Shown piece by piece: positions 48,621 through 62,000 of a DNA stretch of 64,000 nucleotides. The notes below the pieces were generated by a model. That model did not search any database and was not told the origin of the DNA. It saw nothing but the letters and a program-made list of their open reading frames with translations. Source of the DNA: Anagrus nilaparvatae (lineage: Eukaryota; Arthropoda; Insecta; Hymenoptera; Mymaridae); contig JAKSXM010000007.1 in the NCBI GenBank assembly GCA_022575985.1, forward strand, positions 73,097,001 to 73,161,000. Reading direction: 5' to 3'. Position numbers and translations under genes: made by a program. Every line of letters starts with the position of its first letter. The first letter of the stretch is position 1.

Positions 48621-50343
48621 TACGGAAGACGGTAGAGACCATACACATCGACAGAGGAGATTTTTTTCTTCTCCTCGCGAGAGGAGGAGATTTTTAAATT
48701 TCTCACCGCGGGAAGAGAAAAATTTTTAAAATTTAACCTAAAAAAATCAAAAATTAAATTATTATTCGCTAAAGTTAATATATTTTTACAAAAATGTAAA
48801 TATTTAATTAAATTAGATATCATTGATTACTGAAATATAAATAATTGATGATTACTAAGCCGTAAATAATATTTCAAGATATATATTTTTTTATAATATA
48901 ATAATATGTAAGTACTTATACTTAAATTTATATTTTTAATTTCCATTTATTTTTACTTTAATTACTTTTTTTTCAGATTGTCAATAAGTAGATTTTATAA
49001 AATACGTTTAAACAGAAGTTTAAAGAACAGAAAATATTCAGGTAGAAGAATGTAATGTTTTCATGAACGAAGCTTTAATTGGGTTGTTGATGGCAGGTCT
49101 TCGCTACAAATTGCTATATAAATTATAATGATTGTTTTGGAGTTTTTCATTCAGAAGTCTACTCTTGCTTTTATATAAATGTGTCTACAACCAAATGATT
49201 CGAACCAAATTATGGATCTCATAATTTTTGTGGTATAAAAAAATGTTTGAGATCTTCTAAAATTAAATTCTGCTAATAACTCAAAAAATGCTCCACATTA
49301 ATAAACCTCTTGCAAATAATATTATGCATCTTATACAAAATTCAAATGGATCCGAAGTTCAGTTATTATTTTGCATCTATAGCTTTAAAGCGGTGGTTAT
49401 GTAACTTTGTAAGCCCAAATTCAGTTGTCCTATTTCTTATAGCGTTAAATGAGAATACTTTATGTATACTAAATATAATAAAAAATATTCTTGCATCCTA
49501 CGATATCAAGTATATATAGATCTATAATAAGTACATATTTGTTAATTACATTTATTAAAAATTAATTATACACTATAAGACTATTTATAAAAGTATTTGT
49601 TTAAATTATATAATTTTTGGTTTATCTATTTAGGTAATAGTTGTAAATAATTTTGGACTCATTCGAAAATCAGTTTTCACTTCCACATATAATGAATTGA
49701 CATTAAATTCAATATATGACATGTGTTTATACTTTTCAGTCTAAGAAATATGACAACTAAATTTAGATATCGTATACACACATTTATATAAAAGCAAGAG
49801 TAGACTTCTGAATGAAAAACTCCAAAACAATCATTATAATTTATATAGCAATTTGTAGCGAAGACCTGCCATCAACAACCCAATTAAAGCTTCGTTCATG
49901 AAAACATTACATTCTTCTACCTGAATATTTTCTGTTCTTTAAACTTCTGTTTAAACGTATTTTATATAAAATCTACTTATTGACAATCTGAAAAAAAAGT
50001 AATTAAAGTAAAAATAAATGGAAATTAAAAATATAAATTTAAGTATAAGTACTTGCATATTATTATATTATAAAAAAATATATATCTTGAAATATTATTT
50101 ACGGCTTAGTAATCATCAATTATTTATATTTCAGTAATCAATGATATCTAATTTAATTAAATATTTACATTTTTGTAAAAATATATTAACTTTAGCGTAT
50201 AATAATTTAATTTTTGATTTTTTTAGGTTAAATTTTTAAAATTTTTCTCTTCCCGCGGTGAGAAATTTAAAAATCTCCTCCTCTCGCGAGGAGAAGAAAA
50301 AAATCTCCTCTGTCGATGTGTATGGTCTCTACCGTCTTCCGTA
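48621..50343. mobile_element. 1.72-kb element with terminal inverted repeats of about 565 bp
   Basis: The left arm 48621-49184 and right arm 49778-50343 are near-identical reverse complements, starting TACGGAAGACGGTAGAGACC. Only a few substitutions separate the arms, for example ATTCGC versus ATACGC. A 6-bp direct repeat AAATAT flanks it (48615-48620 and 50344-50349), although AT-rich DNA makes this weak. Each arm carries its own palindrome around CCTCGCGAGAGG. The central 590 bp (49185-49777) is unique and has no convincing protein; the 69-codon ORF at 49310 looks like chance. The arms are too long for typical MITEs. MULE-like or non-autonomous Polinton-like origins are possible, but the TACGG end fits neither well. 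Confidence 0.85.
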
Positions 50344-50869
50344 AAATATACCTATATATACCTGTAAAGTAAACTGAAAGCTTGCTAAAAGCTCATAATG
50401 TATATTATATTCTCTATATGAAGGCATATACATATATAAAGCTACAGCTTGTTTATTAAAAAATGAATTCAACTCATTTTTTTCAGAATTAATTAAAATA
50501 CCGATTTGATATTATGCCTTTTTATTTTGGAAGTCCTCTGCTGCGTGCAGAATACATTCAGTTAGGGAAATGCTTTGCTGTTGCGCTCTGAGTATTTTTT
50601 TGTAAAATAAAGTCGCAACTTGCAAGGCTATTTATATTTTTAGTCTTAATACATATTTTGAATTAAATTTATAATCTAAACTTTTTCTTATAATTTTTCT
50701 GAGTGAAAATAAAAAAAAAATATAATTTTTGAAATTAAACATTAAAAAAAAAGATTAAAAAAAACTAGCGCTAAAATTTTGAAATTACCCTCTTTGAATG
50801 AACTATCGTGAACCCCTTTTAACTTCCGTTTTATTTTACATGAAAAGACGCGCGCTGCACACACAAAAC

Positions 50870-51083
50870 TTTCTCTCTCGCTTGTACGTGTAAACACGCA
50901 CACAGTCGTTTCAGTGCCGTGGCAGCCATTTTCTTTTTAGCATTAGCCGAACAGTTCTTGCACGCGCTCTTACATTGCTGACGTTAGAAATCATATTTTT
51001 TAATTAAAATAGTAAATAATAAAAAACAAGAAAGTGTAGGAGTTTGTAATAAAAAAAAGCAGTTTCTTACATAAATATTGCAA
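50870..51083 (+). promoter_or_regulatory. Likely promoter and non-coding leader exon of the SR gene
   Basis: Pyrimidine-rich CTTTCTCTCTCGCTTG is followed by TCAGTG (50911-50915), an arthropod initiator, in a locally GC-richer stretch. A clean donor CAA|GTAAGG follows at 51083/51084. Both first coding exons (52917 and 53083) start just after an acceptor one nucleotide before their ATG, so a non-coding leader exon must exist upstream. This is the best candidate. Confidence 0.45.
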
Positions 51084-51277
51084 GTAAGGTTTTTTTCAAA
51101 ATATTTTTAATTTTTCTTTTTTGCTACTACCTATTCTAATTCTAAAATGTAACCACTCTTTCATTTGTTAGATTAAAAAATGTGACTCCGTATTTTATAA
51201 AATCCTGTAAAAATTATTTTATTTATCATAATTTTAATTAAAATCATTAACAATTATTAAATTTTCATTTAAACAAA

Positions 51278-51448
51278 ATGAATTCCAATAATAATAACCT
51301 TGTCATTAGAATTTTCAAAGCACGCCCCATTCGACGACATATTAGTTGCGTCCTTATTCTAATGTTATTATGTACGTCGTTTACTGGTTTAATAAACCCC
51401 TGTTTCCCTCCTGCTGCTAAAACATTTTATCGACTAATAATTAAATGA
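51278..51448 (+). CDS. Possible 56-aa small ORF in SR intron 1
   Basis: The ATG is preceded by ACAAA, an excellent insect start context. The ORF encodes a basic segment (RIFKARPIRRHIS) followed by a hydrophobic stretch (CVLILMLLCTSFTGLI). Its GC content is higher than the flanks. It could be a short membrane peptide, part of an alternative SR leader, or chance. No homologue is recognised. Confidence 0.2.
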   Translation: MNSNNNNLVIRIFKARPIRRHISCVLILMLLCTSFTGLINPCFPPAAKTFYRLIIK

Positions 51449-52916
51449 ATAACGAATCATTTATTTATCAAAGTTGGATGTATAAAATCAATGCTTATGT
51501 ACACATCTATTGATTATTAATTATTGATTCTTTGTTAAAAGAAACATAAAATTCAATTTAAAGAAGACCTGGTACTTTTATGTGTCCATTGAACCTAAAA
51601 CCTACTTTATTAAATTACTTTTTGTTGTATTTAATAATAAAGTTAATTCAATTTTGTAATAACAATTTGCGATTCCCTTACATTTATGATTACATAACTA
51701 AATACTGTATATGAAAGCGCATCTGAAATGTTATTATAATATGTTACACGAATATGTCATACATTTATGAATATATAATCGTGATAAGCTCCAAAATAAA
51801 GAAAAAATTATTTTTAGTTTTTATCTGACGCTTCTTTTTTCATTGTATGAAATGAAATAAAAACAAATTCTTTATCATAAATAAATTAATGCATTTAATT
51901 AAAAATCATTTTTTTAATAATAAATTCAGTAAATTGTTTATCATTTAAATGCATTATTATTTAATTTACATAAATACGTGAAATATAACGTTAAAGAGTA
52001 TTATTATTATTATTATTACTTTATGAATTTCGGAGTCGTTTTTATCAAATGAAAATTAGAACTTTTTTTTTAAATTGTCTTTTTAAATTATTTAGTAATA
52101 TTGATAAAAATTAAAATTTTTTTAATTTATCAATCTTATCATTGACAATATAAATGCTTTATGTATTTAGCCCCGCCATTTTTGCCGCAAATAAAGCGAC
52201 TTAACACCGCGTCCTCCAAAACTCCGCGCCGATATTTTTTTTTCGTTCCTAAAATGTATATGTGATTATGTGTATGTACACACCCATACATAAATTTTTA
52301 AGTAAGTTTGATGTTATAAATTTTAAATGTCCGTATTTCCGTTTCTTAAAAAATAAATGTGGTTACAAAATTTTTTATCTGATTTTACATTCTAATTTAA
52401 TCTGATTTTCAAGTTTCTACTTAATTTTTGTTGAGCTCTTATGTTTTATTTACAGAAAATTAAATTCATCGCAAATTTATTTGTATCTATTTTATAAACT
52501 TTGATAAATTTATAAAAATTTATTTTTGCGATGGGTTATTTTCTACTTTTTTTAAAAAATGTACATTAACAAAATTGATGTTCTTAATTTCATAAATAAA
52601 TAGTAAACAAAATATCATAAATTTTATAAACATCAATTTTGTTGCTAAAAATGTAAATTCCATATCTTGTAAAGTAAACTTCTATACCTAATCGTTTATA
52701 GTAGTATATATCATAAATCTCTTTAAATTTTATCAAATTTCAATTTAATTTTCTAATTTTTTTTTTTTTTAAATATTATTATTGCTATTTTAAAATTTGA
52801 TTAAATAAAAAAAATTATTAGATTAAATTATTTTTAAAAATAAAGAAAAAAAAAGCTGCAGGTTCCTAAGGAATCCTGTTTTGTATTGGTGTTTTTTTTT
52901 CTATTTTGCCTTTAAG

Positions 52917-53040
52917 AATGAGCACCCGAGTTTTCGTTGGTGGATTAACTTACCGGGTGCGAGAGCGCGACCTTGAGAAGTTCTTCCGGAAATATGGTAG
53001 AATCAGGGAGGTCGCTATGAAGAACGGCTTTGCCTTTGTG
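52917..53040 (+). CDS. B52: Alternative SR exon 1a (RRM1 N-terminal part, variant A)
   Basis: After a CCTTTAAG acceptor, ATG at 52918 opens 41 codons ([20 protein letters not shown] onward, ending NGFAFV) to a GTAAGT donor in phase 0. It covers beta1, alpha1, beta2 and beta3 of RRM1, with RVFVGGLTY and a KNGFAFV RNP1 half. It aligns along its full length with exon 1b, which follows after 42 nt. Both have the same phase and their own ATG. Confidence 0.85.
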
Positions 53041-56000
53041 GTAAGTCTATTAAAATTTATATTTTTATTGTTTCTTTTACAGTATGGTAGGGACAAGGGT
53101 GTATGTCGGTGGGCTTCCATATGGCGTCAAGGAAAGAGATCTTGAGAGATTTTTCAGAGGCTACGGTCGTTTTCGTGAAGTTCTCATCAAGAATGGCTAC
53201 GGTTTTGTTGTAAGTATTTATTAGCACCAAATTGATTGAAAAAAAAAGCAAACAAACGATTAAAAGTAAAGGACGACCAAGTTAAGTTTTGTTATTCAGT
53301 TTAGCAAATTGATGATTTAAAATTTTAAATTAAAAATACTTAATTATGCCTCTTGAAATTGTCATTAGTTTTCTTTCTCTTGATCAATATCGGTGCATTA
53401 TATGAATAAAAAAGTAAGCATTCGCCGACCACCTGAATTCCCTCTGATGCTCTACTGCTACTACTACTACTTCTACTGAAACCTGCCGTACCAGCTATAA
53501 TTAATTTATTTGTTATTAATATTATTTGTGAATTCCACAGGTTTTTGGACACCTGTGTTGTGCTATCATCGCTGACTGATCAGAATTATTATTAACTAAT
53601 ATGTTTGATTATAACTTTTTCTTTAAACAAAATATACATTTTATGGTTATTTTTTAATGATTTTGTGTTTTTGTATTTTGATTAAATCTTAAAATGTATA
53701 TTTTCTTAACTTTATAGAGTATGTAATGTAAATTTTTTTTTTTAACTCGGGTTTGTAAAATTTTAGTTATATTACAAAAGAATGAAATGCAGAAGATATT
53801 TGTGATAATAAATTTTTTAATAGTTCTACCGATTTCATTTAGTTGATTTTATGTAACCTAATATTTAGTAGAACTAGTTTTAACTTTATTCAAAATAACT
53901 TTTGGTTTATACAATTATTTTTTTTATTGCTAATTAATTACATACTCTATTTGATTTGCATTAAAAATTTAATAAAATATAATTAAGGAATGGATTTCTT
54001 AACAATTATGTGAATTTTGTAATGCAAATTATAACAAAAGAATGAGCTTTAAGTCCTTTCTCAACTAGTTGAATAAAAATCAATACACTATACCAAACTT
54101 TAACAATACCAAATGCTATACAGTCAAAGCACATATTATGTATTAATTTTTATTCAACTAGTGGATAAAGGGCTTTTGTTAACTATTATTTAATGCATTT
54201 ATTGATATTAATTAATTTTTAAATAAAATAATTATTTAAAATTAAATAAATAAATTCTAAATTATTTTCATTTTTTTTTGTTTAGGAATTTGATGACTAC
54301 AGGGATGCCGATGATGCCGTATATGAACTTAATGGAAAAGAGCTTCTTGGTGAACGGTAAATTATTACAATTATTTTTGCTTTTACAACAAAAGCCTTAA
54401 TTTATTTGGTTATTGGGTTATATCATTAGCATGAAAAAAATTTAAGTCAAGTGATTAATCTTTTTATGTTTTATTATCAATTGTTAATCTGTAATTTTAA
54501 ATTATAAATTTATAATATCGTTACTTGAAAATGTTTAATTTATATTTTATTAAATTAATTATTTTTTTGTTTAATTAAAAAAATATAAAAGGATTAACAT
54601 GTAAACATGTAAACTGTTATGAAAAAAATTTCTAAAATATTTGGAAATTGCAAACTTTGAGTTTAAAAATTTACTTTTCTATAAAAAAAATTCTACAATT
54701 TAGAAATTTTTTTTTTAATATGTTAAGTACTCTGTCAAAAAAAAAGGTACCAATAAGATATCCCACTGGAAAATAACTTCATCGGTGGTTTTTAATTGTC
54801 AAGTCTATAGTGCTTTGTTTAATCATAACTTGAAATTCAAAAATTTTTAAATCTCAATGTGTGAAAATTAAATTCTTTAGAAATAAGTTGTTTTTAAAAT
54901 GCGTATAAAGTAAAAAAAAACATAAAGATAAAGTAATCTTCGAGTGGGGTACATTATAATATAGTACCAATTCCAAAAAAAAAAAGAGAAAAAGAACTAA
55001 AATATAAAAATAAATATCTTTTTATTCAAAAAATTTATTAATTTCTTTAATTCAGTTTTTTTTTAAATTGTAAAATATTTTAATTTATAAAAAAAAAGTC
55101 ATTTCATCAAACATTGAATGTTTTAAGCTTTTAATGAATGTTATAACGTAAATTGTTATGAAGTTAACCTTTTTTTATAATGAATCAAGTAATAAATATA
55201 AAAAAATTAACAATTAAAGTAAAAAATGTTTGATGGTATCTTGCATGAAATTAATATAATTTAAAATTTATTAGTTTTATTCCAAAAATGTATTAAAGGT
55301 TTATGTTTAGCTAAAAAATTTCAAACCAGAACGTAAGCGAGTAATGCATTTTTGGAATAAAAATATAAGCCCTGAAGACCCCTGAAATCTTTTAAAGCTA
55401 CTGCCTTAGTTACTTGCTTAATAATATAAAGTCTTAAAGAAAATTTATTTAATTTAAAAAAAAAAAAAGAAAAAAAATTGTCTTTAGGATTACTGCAGTG
55501 TGACTTACCGCCATTTTGAACTACTTCCATCAATACCCTATTGGAAGTAAAAAAATAATAATGATTTTTAAAAATGAAATAAAATTTGAATTTAAAACAC
55601 ACCTAATTCTTTTTATAATGTCAAATTATCAAATATGTCAATTTAAGATAATTTTAAAATTTTTACTTTTGAATAAATTTTTAGATCATTAACGACTGGT
55701 TGTAAGTTGCATATAAATGCAGAATATAAAAAAGATATTTGTTTATATTAACAAAGAAAATAAGGGAACGGGGCTGTATCTTTAAAAATAATAAAATAAA
55801 TGGTGAAAATAAAGTAAAATCAGTCGTGGTCAACTTAGGTCATTGGGGTGTTTTATGGGTGTGTTTCAGAGTGGCGGTGGAGATAGCACGGGGTGTTTCA
55901 GGGAGACGAGGCGACCGTGGCTACGGACGCTCACGCTCCTGGAGAGACAAGTAAGCATATCATTGAATATCTATTTTTTTTTAATATTACAGAATAACTG

Positions 56001-59000
56001 TAGAGAGGGCCAGGGGTACTCCTAGGGGTAGTGACCAGTGGCGCTATGGTGACTCTCGTGGTTATGATTCGAGGCGAAATGCGTAAGATTCACGCTAAAA
56101 TTAAATTTCATATTAACTATTTAATTAATTTAAACAATTCTATAATTTGCTGGATAACTTTTTTTTAATTTTTTTTTTAAATTCTTTTAGTCAAAGATAA
56201 AATTTTCGGGAAATTTTATTTTATTATAAAAAAATTATCAAAGGGATAACTAATTAATTTGTCCATAAATTTGACGGTAAAATTATATTAATATTTGTTT
56301 TAAAAATTCAGTCACCTTGCAAACTAGTTTTTCTAGTTTTTATTTTTTACTTAATTGTTTTAGATTTGGCTTAAAATAAAATTTTTTTTATATTTTTTTT
56401 TTTATTTATTTATTTTTTTTATTTATTTTTTTGTTAAAATAAACTGTTAATGATAAATTTATAGTTAAAAAGAATTTAATGGAATAATTTTTTTTTATTA
56501 TTATTACTATTTATATTAGATAAGGTATTAATCTATTAAAAATTAAAAAATTATTATTTTGTTTACAGCCGAGATGATAATAATATGAGACACGACAGGT
56601 ACGATAAAATAGCTCCATTTATATTAAGTAGAATTTGATTGATTCAATAGCGATTTGAAAAGGTGAATGATTGTGTGTCTGGGCAATGAATGCTGGTCGA
56701 TTAATTTATCAATCAAAGAATACTTTAAATTTTTTTACACATTAAAATTGATAAAATTTTTAAAAATAAATTCTGTTCACAATGTAATTTCTTTTCAGAG
56801 ACAATGTGAACAGAAACAATAGGAACTCATCTAACTACAACAAACAATCAATGCCCAGGTACCTATCTAACTATAAATTAATGAATACTATTTAATAAAA
56901 AATACTTATGTGTCAATAATTCTTTCTACTATTTTATTCTTTTTTTTCTTTCTATCTTTAAATTTTTATTACAATCTAAAAATTAATACTTTTTTGTTTA
57001 GTTTATTATTCACCTTCTCTCTTTTAAACTCATGTTTTTTTATTTAAAAACTAGTCAGTCAAATCCAAGACAAATTTGCACATATTTAAATTTTATTAAA
57101 AATTCAATAATATAATGAAAATTACTAATAAATTATTATTTTGTAGATATGGACCACCAACTCGTACTGAATACCGCCTGATTGTGGAAAATTTGTCCAG
57201 TCGTGTCAGTTGGCAGGTAAGAATGTTTACATTTACATCTTTTTTCTTTATCTTTTAAAATATTTATACATATATGTACTTTAATTGCATATATGAATAT
57301 ATATTTAATATACATTTATATAAAACATAAATTATCAGTAGTATCTTTGTACGATTAATTTTTATGGAAGCATGTAATGTTTTTTTTATTTACTTTATTA
57401 TTAGATTATAAATCATGAAAAAAATAAACGCATCTAATCATTTCTCTTATTTATCCAAAATATGAAATCGTTAATAACTAAGAGCAGTTTTTTTCTTTAA
57501 AACTTATTTTTGATCAAGTAAGTCTATGGCTATTAAGTCTATTATACATTAAAATACAAGTTTCCATCCAAGACTCCATCCAAGAAATAGATATCAAACA
57601 TCAAAATTTATTGTCAGTTGGAATCGCTTATATTCTTATGCTTTAGAAGAATTGTCTATTCCATATCAGAACCATGTAACCATGTGATGCAGAGTTTAAA
57701 ATAATATTTTATACACGACTGCTATAAATTTTTGAATAATTGCTACTTTGTCAAATTTAGTTTTAAAAATTAATCATTTATTTTAAATTCAGAAATCAAA
57801 TAACTAGAAATATTAATCAATTTAATCGTTTTTGCATTTTTAAAGAAAAAAAAAACTTATTTGATTTTTAAACATCATAGCAGTATTTCAAAAACTTGAA
57901 ACAGAAAATGTTTGAAATATATATTATCTATCACTAATGGTTTTTTTTTTAAATATATTTATTTTTTAATAAAAATTGTCAAGGAAATCAATCACATTGA
58001 ATCCGATTAGACAATTAAAAAAGCTCTCATCTTTGCTGTTGTTGAACCATTTCAATTATTGGACCTTCAAAAGCCAATACAAAGAAAGATTAGATAAGAA
58101 TAAGGAAGAAGAGAAGAAAAAGGAGAAGTTAATAAATGAAAAAAGAAAAAATCACAAAATTACTAAGTACCTTGATTCTTTCAACAAATATTCACAGATG
58201 ATTTCTAGACCTAAAAAACCTAGTCTTACTTGATCATTAAATAATAGTCTTTTTTTTTTTAATTTTCAAACTAACTTCAATTTACGTTGTTTGTTTTTTT
58301 TAATTTACATAAATTTCATTTTGAAATATTTTTAGTGATTTTATCAAATCGACTTCAAAAAAGATATCTATCTTTGTAAAAATATTAATAAAAATTTAAA
58401 TAAATAAATTATTTAAAGAATAGTTCAAAAAAAAAATAAAACATTAATGTTCTTTCCGAAGAGCCATGTCCTCTTTGCCGTGGGTGACCGATAGGGCCAA
58501 ATAGACTGATGATGTACTCATGATGATAAGAAAAGAGAAATGATGACTCGCAATAAGGGCTTGCACATACACCTTTGAGGTCACAAGTGGCATCGGTAAT
58601 TGTTGGTTCTGATGACAGGCGCCCTCCTCTTGATTGGCGAGAAAAAAATGAGGCACTTGAGGGCTCCTCTACTGCCTATCTCGTCTTCGACCATCTTCTA
58701 AAATCCAGAAGCAAGCGCGGTGTAACTGAAATCCCAATGATAAGTTTAATTAACTGGTGCTTTTTGATGTCTTTTCATCGTCTGTGACAGTATATCTTGG
58801 CAATCGCTGGAAGTTTGCTGCTTCTATCAACAAGACTTTTTCATTTTACATTAATTTTTTCAATTTTTTTTCTCAATTATAATATTCTAAAATTTCAAAC
58901 TTACTCACAAGCAATTTAAAACAGTTAATCATTTTTACATTATTTTATACAGAAACAAAACACTATTTACCTTCTTTTTTTTTTAATTTTTAAAACTGAT

Positions 59001-62000
59001 ATATATTAATGACTTGACTTATACACATTCAAGTTGTAAAAATACCCCCCAAAAAAAAGACTGATTTAACTAACATTTATCACTTTGACTGCTACAACTA
59101 CCATGACCACCATTTCTAGTGTAAGTCAGGCAGCCGCCACCCATGAGCATGATTGGGGCATTATTGTGTCGAGAAATGATTGAAACCATCCCTAGGCCTT
59201 ACAAAGTTCCATTCGATCTGAGAGCCATGTGCCACTGTCTGTCTTCTGCCTGGCCTTTGCGTCTGTCCGTAAATGAAGGTGGTGCCTGGGCCCAAGGTAA
59301 TTGCGTCACCTTAATCGAGTGTACTAAGATAAATAATTCATGTATATCTGCATTTGTCTACGAAATTTCAAATATATATAAAAATATAGGTATAATATAT
59401 ATTTATTACATATTGATAAATTTTTGTTATTAACTCTACCTTCTTATAACATTCTTCTTTGTTTATCAAATAATCCGCAAAGTCATAGCAACAAAAAAAT
59501 AATTTATTATGTATGCAGAATTTATATATTCCTTTAAGTTACTCTGTGCTCTAAAATAAAAATTTATGCAAGCAAAGTCATTGAAATTTTAATATTTTAT
59601 TATGTCTAAATTCGTAGATATTGGAAACGTTGATCAGTAAAATTTTATATGTAAATTGTCTTTTTAAGCAAGTTTTCCACAAGTTGGAAAATTAATTAGT
59701 TATAATTGTTTACTGAAATTTTTGAAACTCAAATAATATAAAAAAGTAATCAGTAAAATCTAAATAAATTTAATAGATTCATTAAACTGATTTATTCTGT
59801 TTAAAATTAGTTAGGTTTGAAAATTTCAGGAATATTTTTTCTAAATTCTTAATCGAAAATTCCTATAAAAATTTGAATGCTTCATTACTTTAAAATATTT
59901 TAATAATAAAAATTCAAGAAATCAAGTTTTCATCATCATACATCATCAGTTCACTGATAACAAAATCCCTGGATTAATCTATATAGTGAGTGGATAGAAT
60001 TAGAATGCCTCACTTTCAGTCAAAATATCTGGGTATAAATGACAAATAGGAAAAATAAGTTGGATTTCAATTTAATGGATAACCATGGTGATGCAAAAAG
60101 TCTCGGTCTTAAATTATTAAGTTGTTATATGATCATTTTAAGCATCAATCAAGAAATTCCAAATGTTTAGAATAATATAATAGAAATATGTTTATTCAAA
60201 TTCGATAATTTAAATTTTTAGTTTTTTTAATTTTGTACGGAAATCAAGCTTGCTTCAAGAAATTACAAATCAGATAAAAAAAATTATGTAATGTTATGTA
60301 AAACAAATTTTTTAGTATAGTTTTTATTTTCTAAATAAATTTATAATGCAATTAGTTAATTATCTAAAAAATTTGGTACAAATCATTTTTATTTATAAAT
60401 TGTTAAAAGATGTAATGCATAAGAAATGTATCAACAAAGACAAAATATTTGTAATATATTAATATTTTGCTTTCAAACAGCTCTTTGCACAAATCATTGG
60501 TTTTATTTAATAGGATATTTTTAGATTTATAATTTTACATTATTTTAAAATAAGATTTTTAGATAAATAAAAAATTAGGTACAATTCTTATGTATAAAAA
60601 AATAAATTTTCTGGTCATTATATTCCAAATTATTTTGAGCACATATATAAGCGATAAAGCGTAAAGATTAATTAAAATTTTACAGGTTTCATTCTAAAAA
60701 ATAAACGCCAAAATGAGTTTTATTTATTATAAGTTTACGCTAAATAATTTTGCAATTGATTGTAGTAAATGCAATGTTAGGTCCAAGTATTAAATATAAA
60801 AATATGAGTCTTAAATAAATCTTAACACAAGCGTTTAATTAAAATATTGCCATTTAATAAAATCTTACTAATTCATATATTTTTTGGATGTACAGGATTT
60901 GAAAGATTACATGAGACAAGCTGGAGAAGTTACATATGCTGATGCACACAAGCAGCGTAGAAATGAAGGGTAAATATTAAAACAAAGAAAATTATTTATT
61001 TATTTGAATTAAAAATAATTTAATATTTTTTTTAATAGAGTTGTTGAATTTGCTACTTACTCTGACTTAAAGAATGCAATTGAAAAGTTGGATGACACTG
61101 AATTAAATGGTCGCAGAATTCGCCTCGTAGAAGATAAACGTAGAGGTCGCAGATCAAGATCATCTAGTTCTAGATCGCGTTCAAGATCTCGATCACGTTC
61201 ACGTAGACGTGGTTCACGTTCTCGTTCAAGGTAAAACAAATCTTTATATAAAATAATTATTTTGTATTAAAAATTATTTTTATGAAGTTTTAATTTTATC
61301 TATGTTTAAATAAATAGTATTATTATTTTTTTTTTTATTTATTTGTTAATGCTACATAGTTTGCTCGCACGTATTACCGTAGTCGCTTGATAAAAGTATG
61401 ACTGATTTTATAAGTAGTTTTGTAATTTTTTTCTTTTAATTTTGAATATTATTATACCTGTAAATTTAATGCTTTCAAATTGGGAACTACAAATTTAAAC
61501 ACTAACAAGTTTTCTCATACTAACAGTAATTATAATGGCTCGCTATTATAAAACCTTTCGAAATATTTCCTTATATGTATTTTCATGAACAAATGTGCAA
61601 TTTATTTAAAAAAAATGCTTTTAAAAAGATTAATTTATAAATTATTTATGTAGAATTACAATCTATTCTAACTATAAATTTAAAAGAAAATTGTTTCATA
61701 TTTAAAAATAGTAGCTTAATTTTGACTTTCTTACTTTATTATATTAACAATAGTATTTACTTATTTATTTACTAATGTAGTAGTAATAATAATAAGCTTG
61801 TTTGAAATAAGTTCCTTCTTTTCCTATTCCTCAAGTACATAGAAATTTACAGTTTCTGTAAGCATACATAAATTTTCTTTAAAAATACAAAACTACTTCA
61901 AACTTTTATCTGATGATTGCAGTAGTCGCGACGAACAAATTATAAATTATTATAAATAAATAGGAAAAATTAAAAACATTTTTATTCGGTAAATTAAAAT

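Larger units (their letters stand above)
50350..52916 (+). other. SR gene upstream region, leader and intron 1
   Basis: Up to about 50860 it is AT-rich without features. The promoter/leader candidate is 50870-51083. The rest, to 52916, is the presumed first intron. It includes a 56-aa ORF at 51278-51448 and a GC-richer patch at 52165-52240 (AGCCCCGCCATTTTTGCCGC) that could be an enhancer or second promoter. Confidence 0.4.

Noticed and set aside
48621..50343. Inverted repeat as an assembly artefact
   Set aside because: The arms differ at several bases and surround a unique centre with distinct flanks, which fits an element better than a false join.
57976..58233. 85-codon ORF in the SR intron
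   Set aside because: It begins with a non-ATG codon and is Lys/Glu low complexity. No splice site puts it in frame with the SR exons.
61057..61239. 60-codon minus-strand ORF rich in Arg/Leu/Asp
   Set aside because: It is the antisense shadow of the RS-domain exon.
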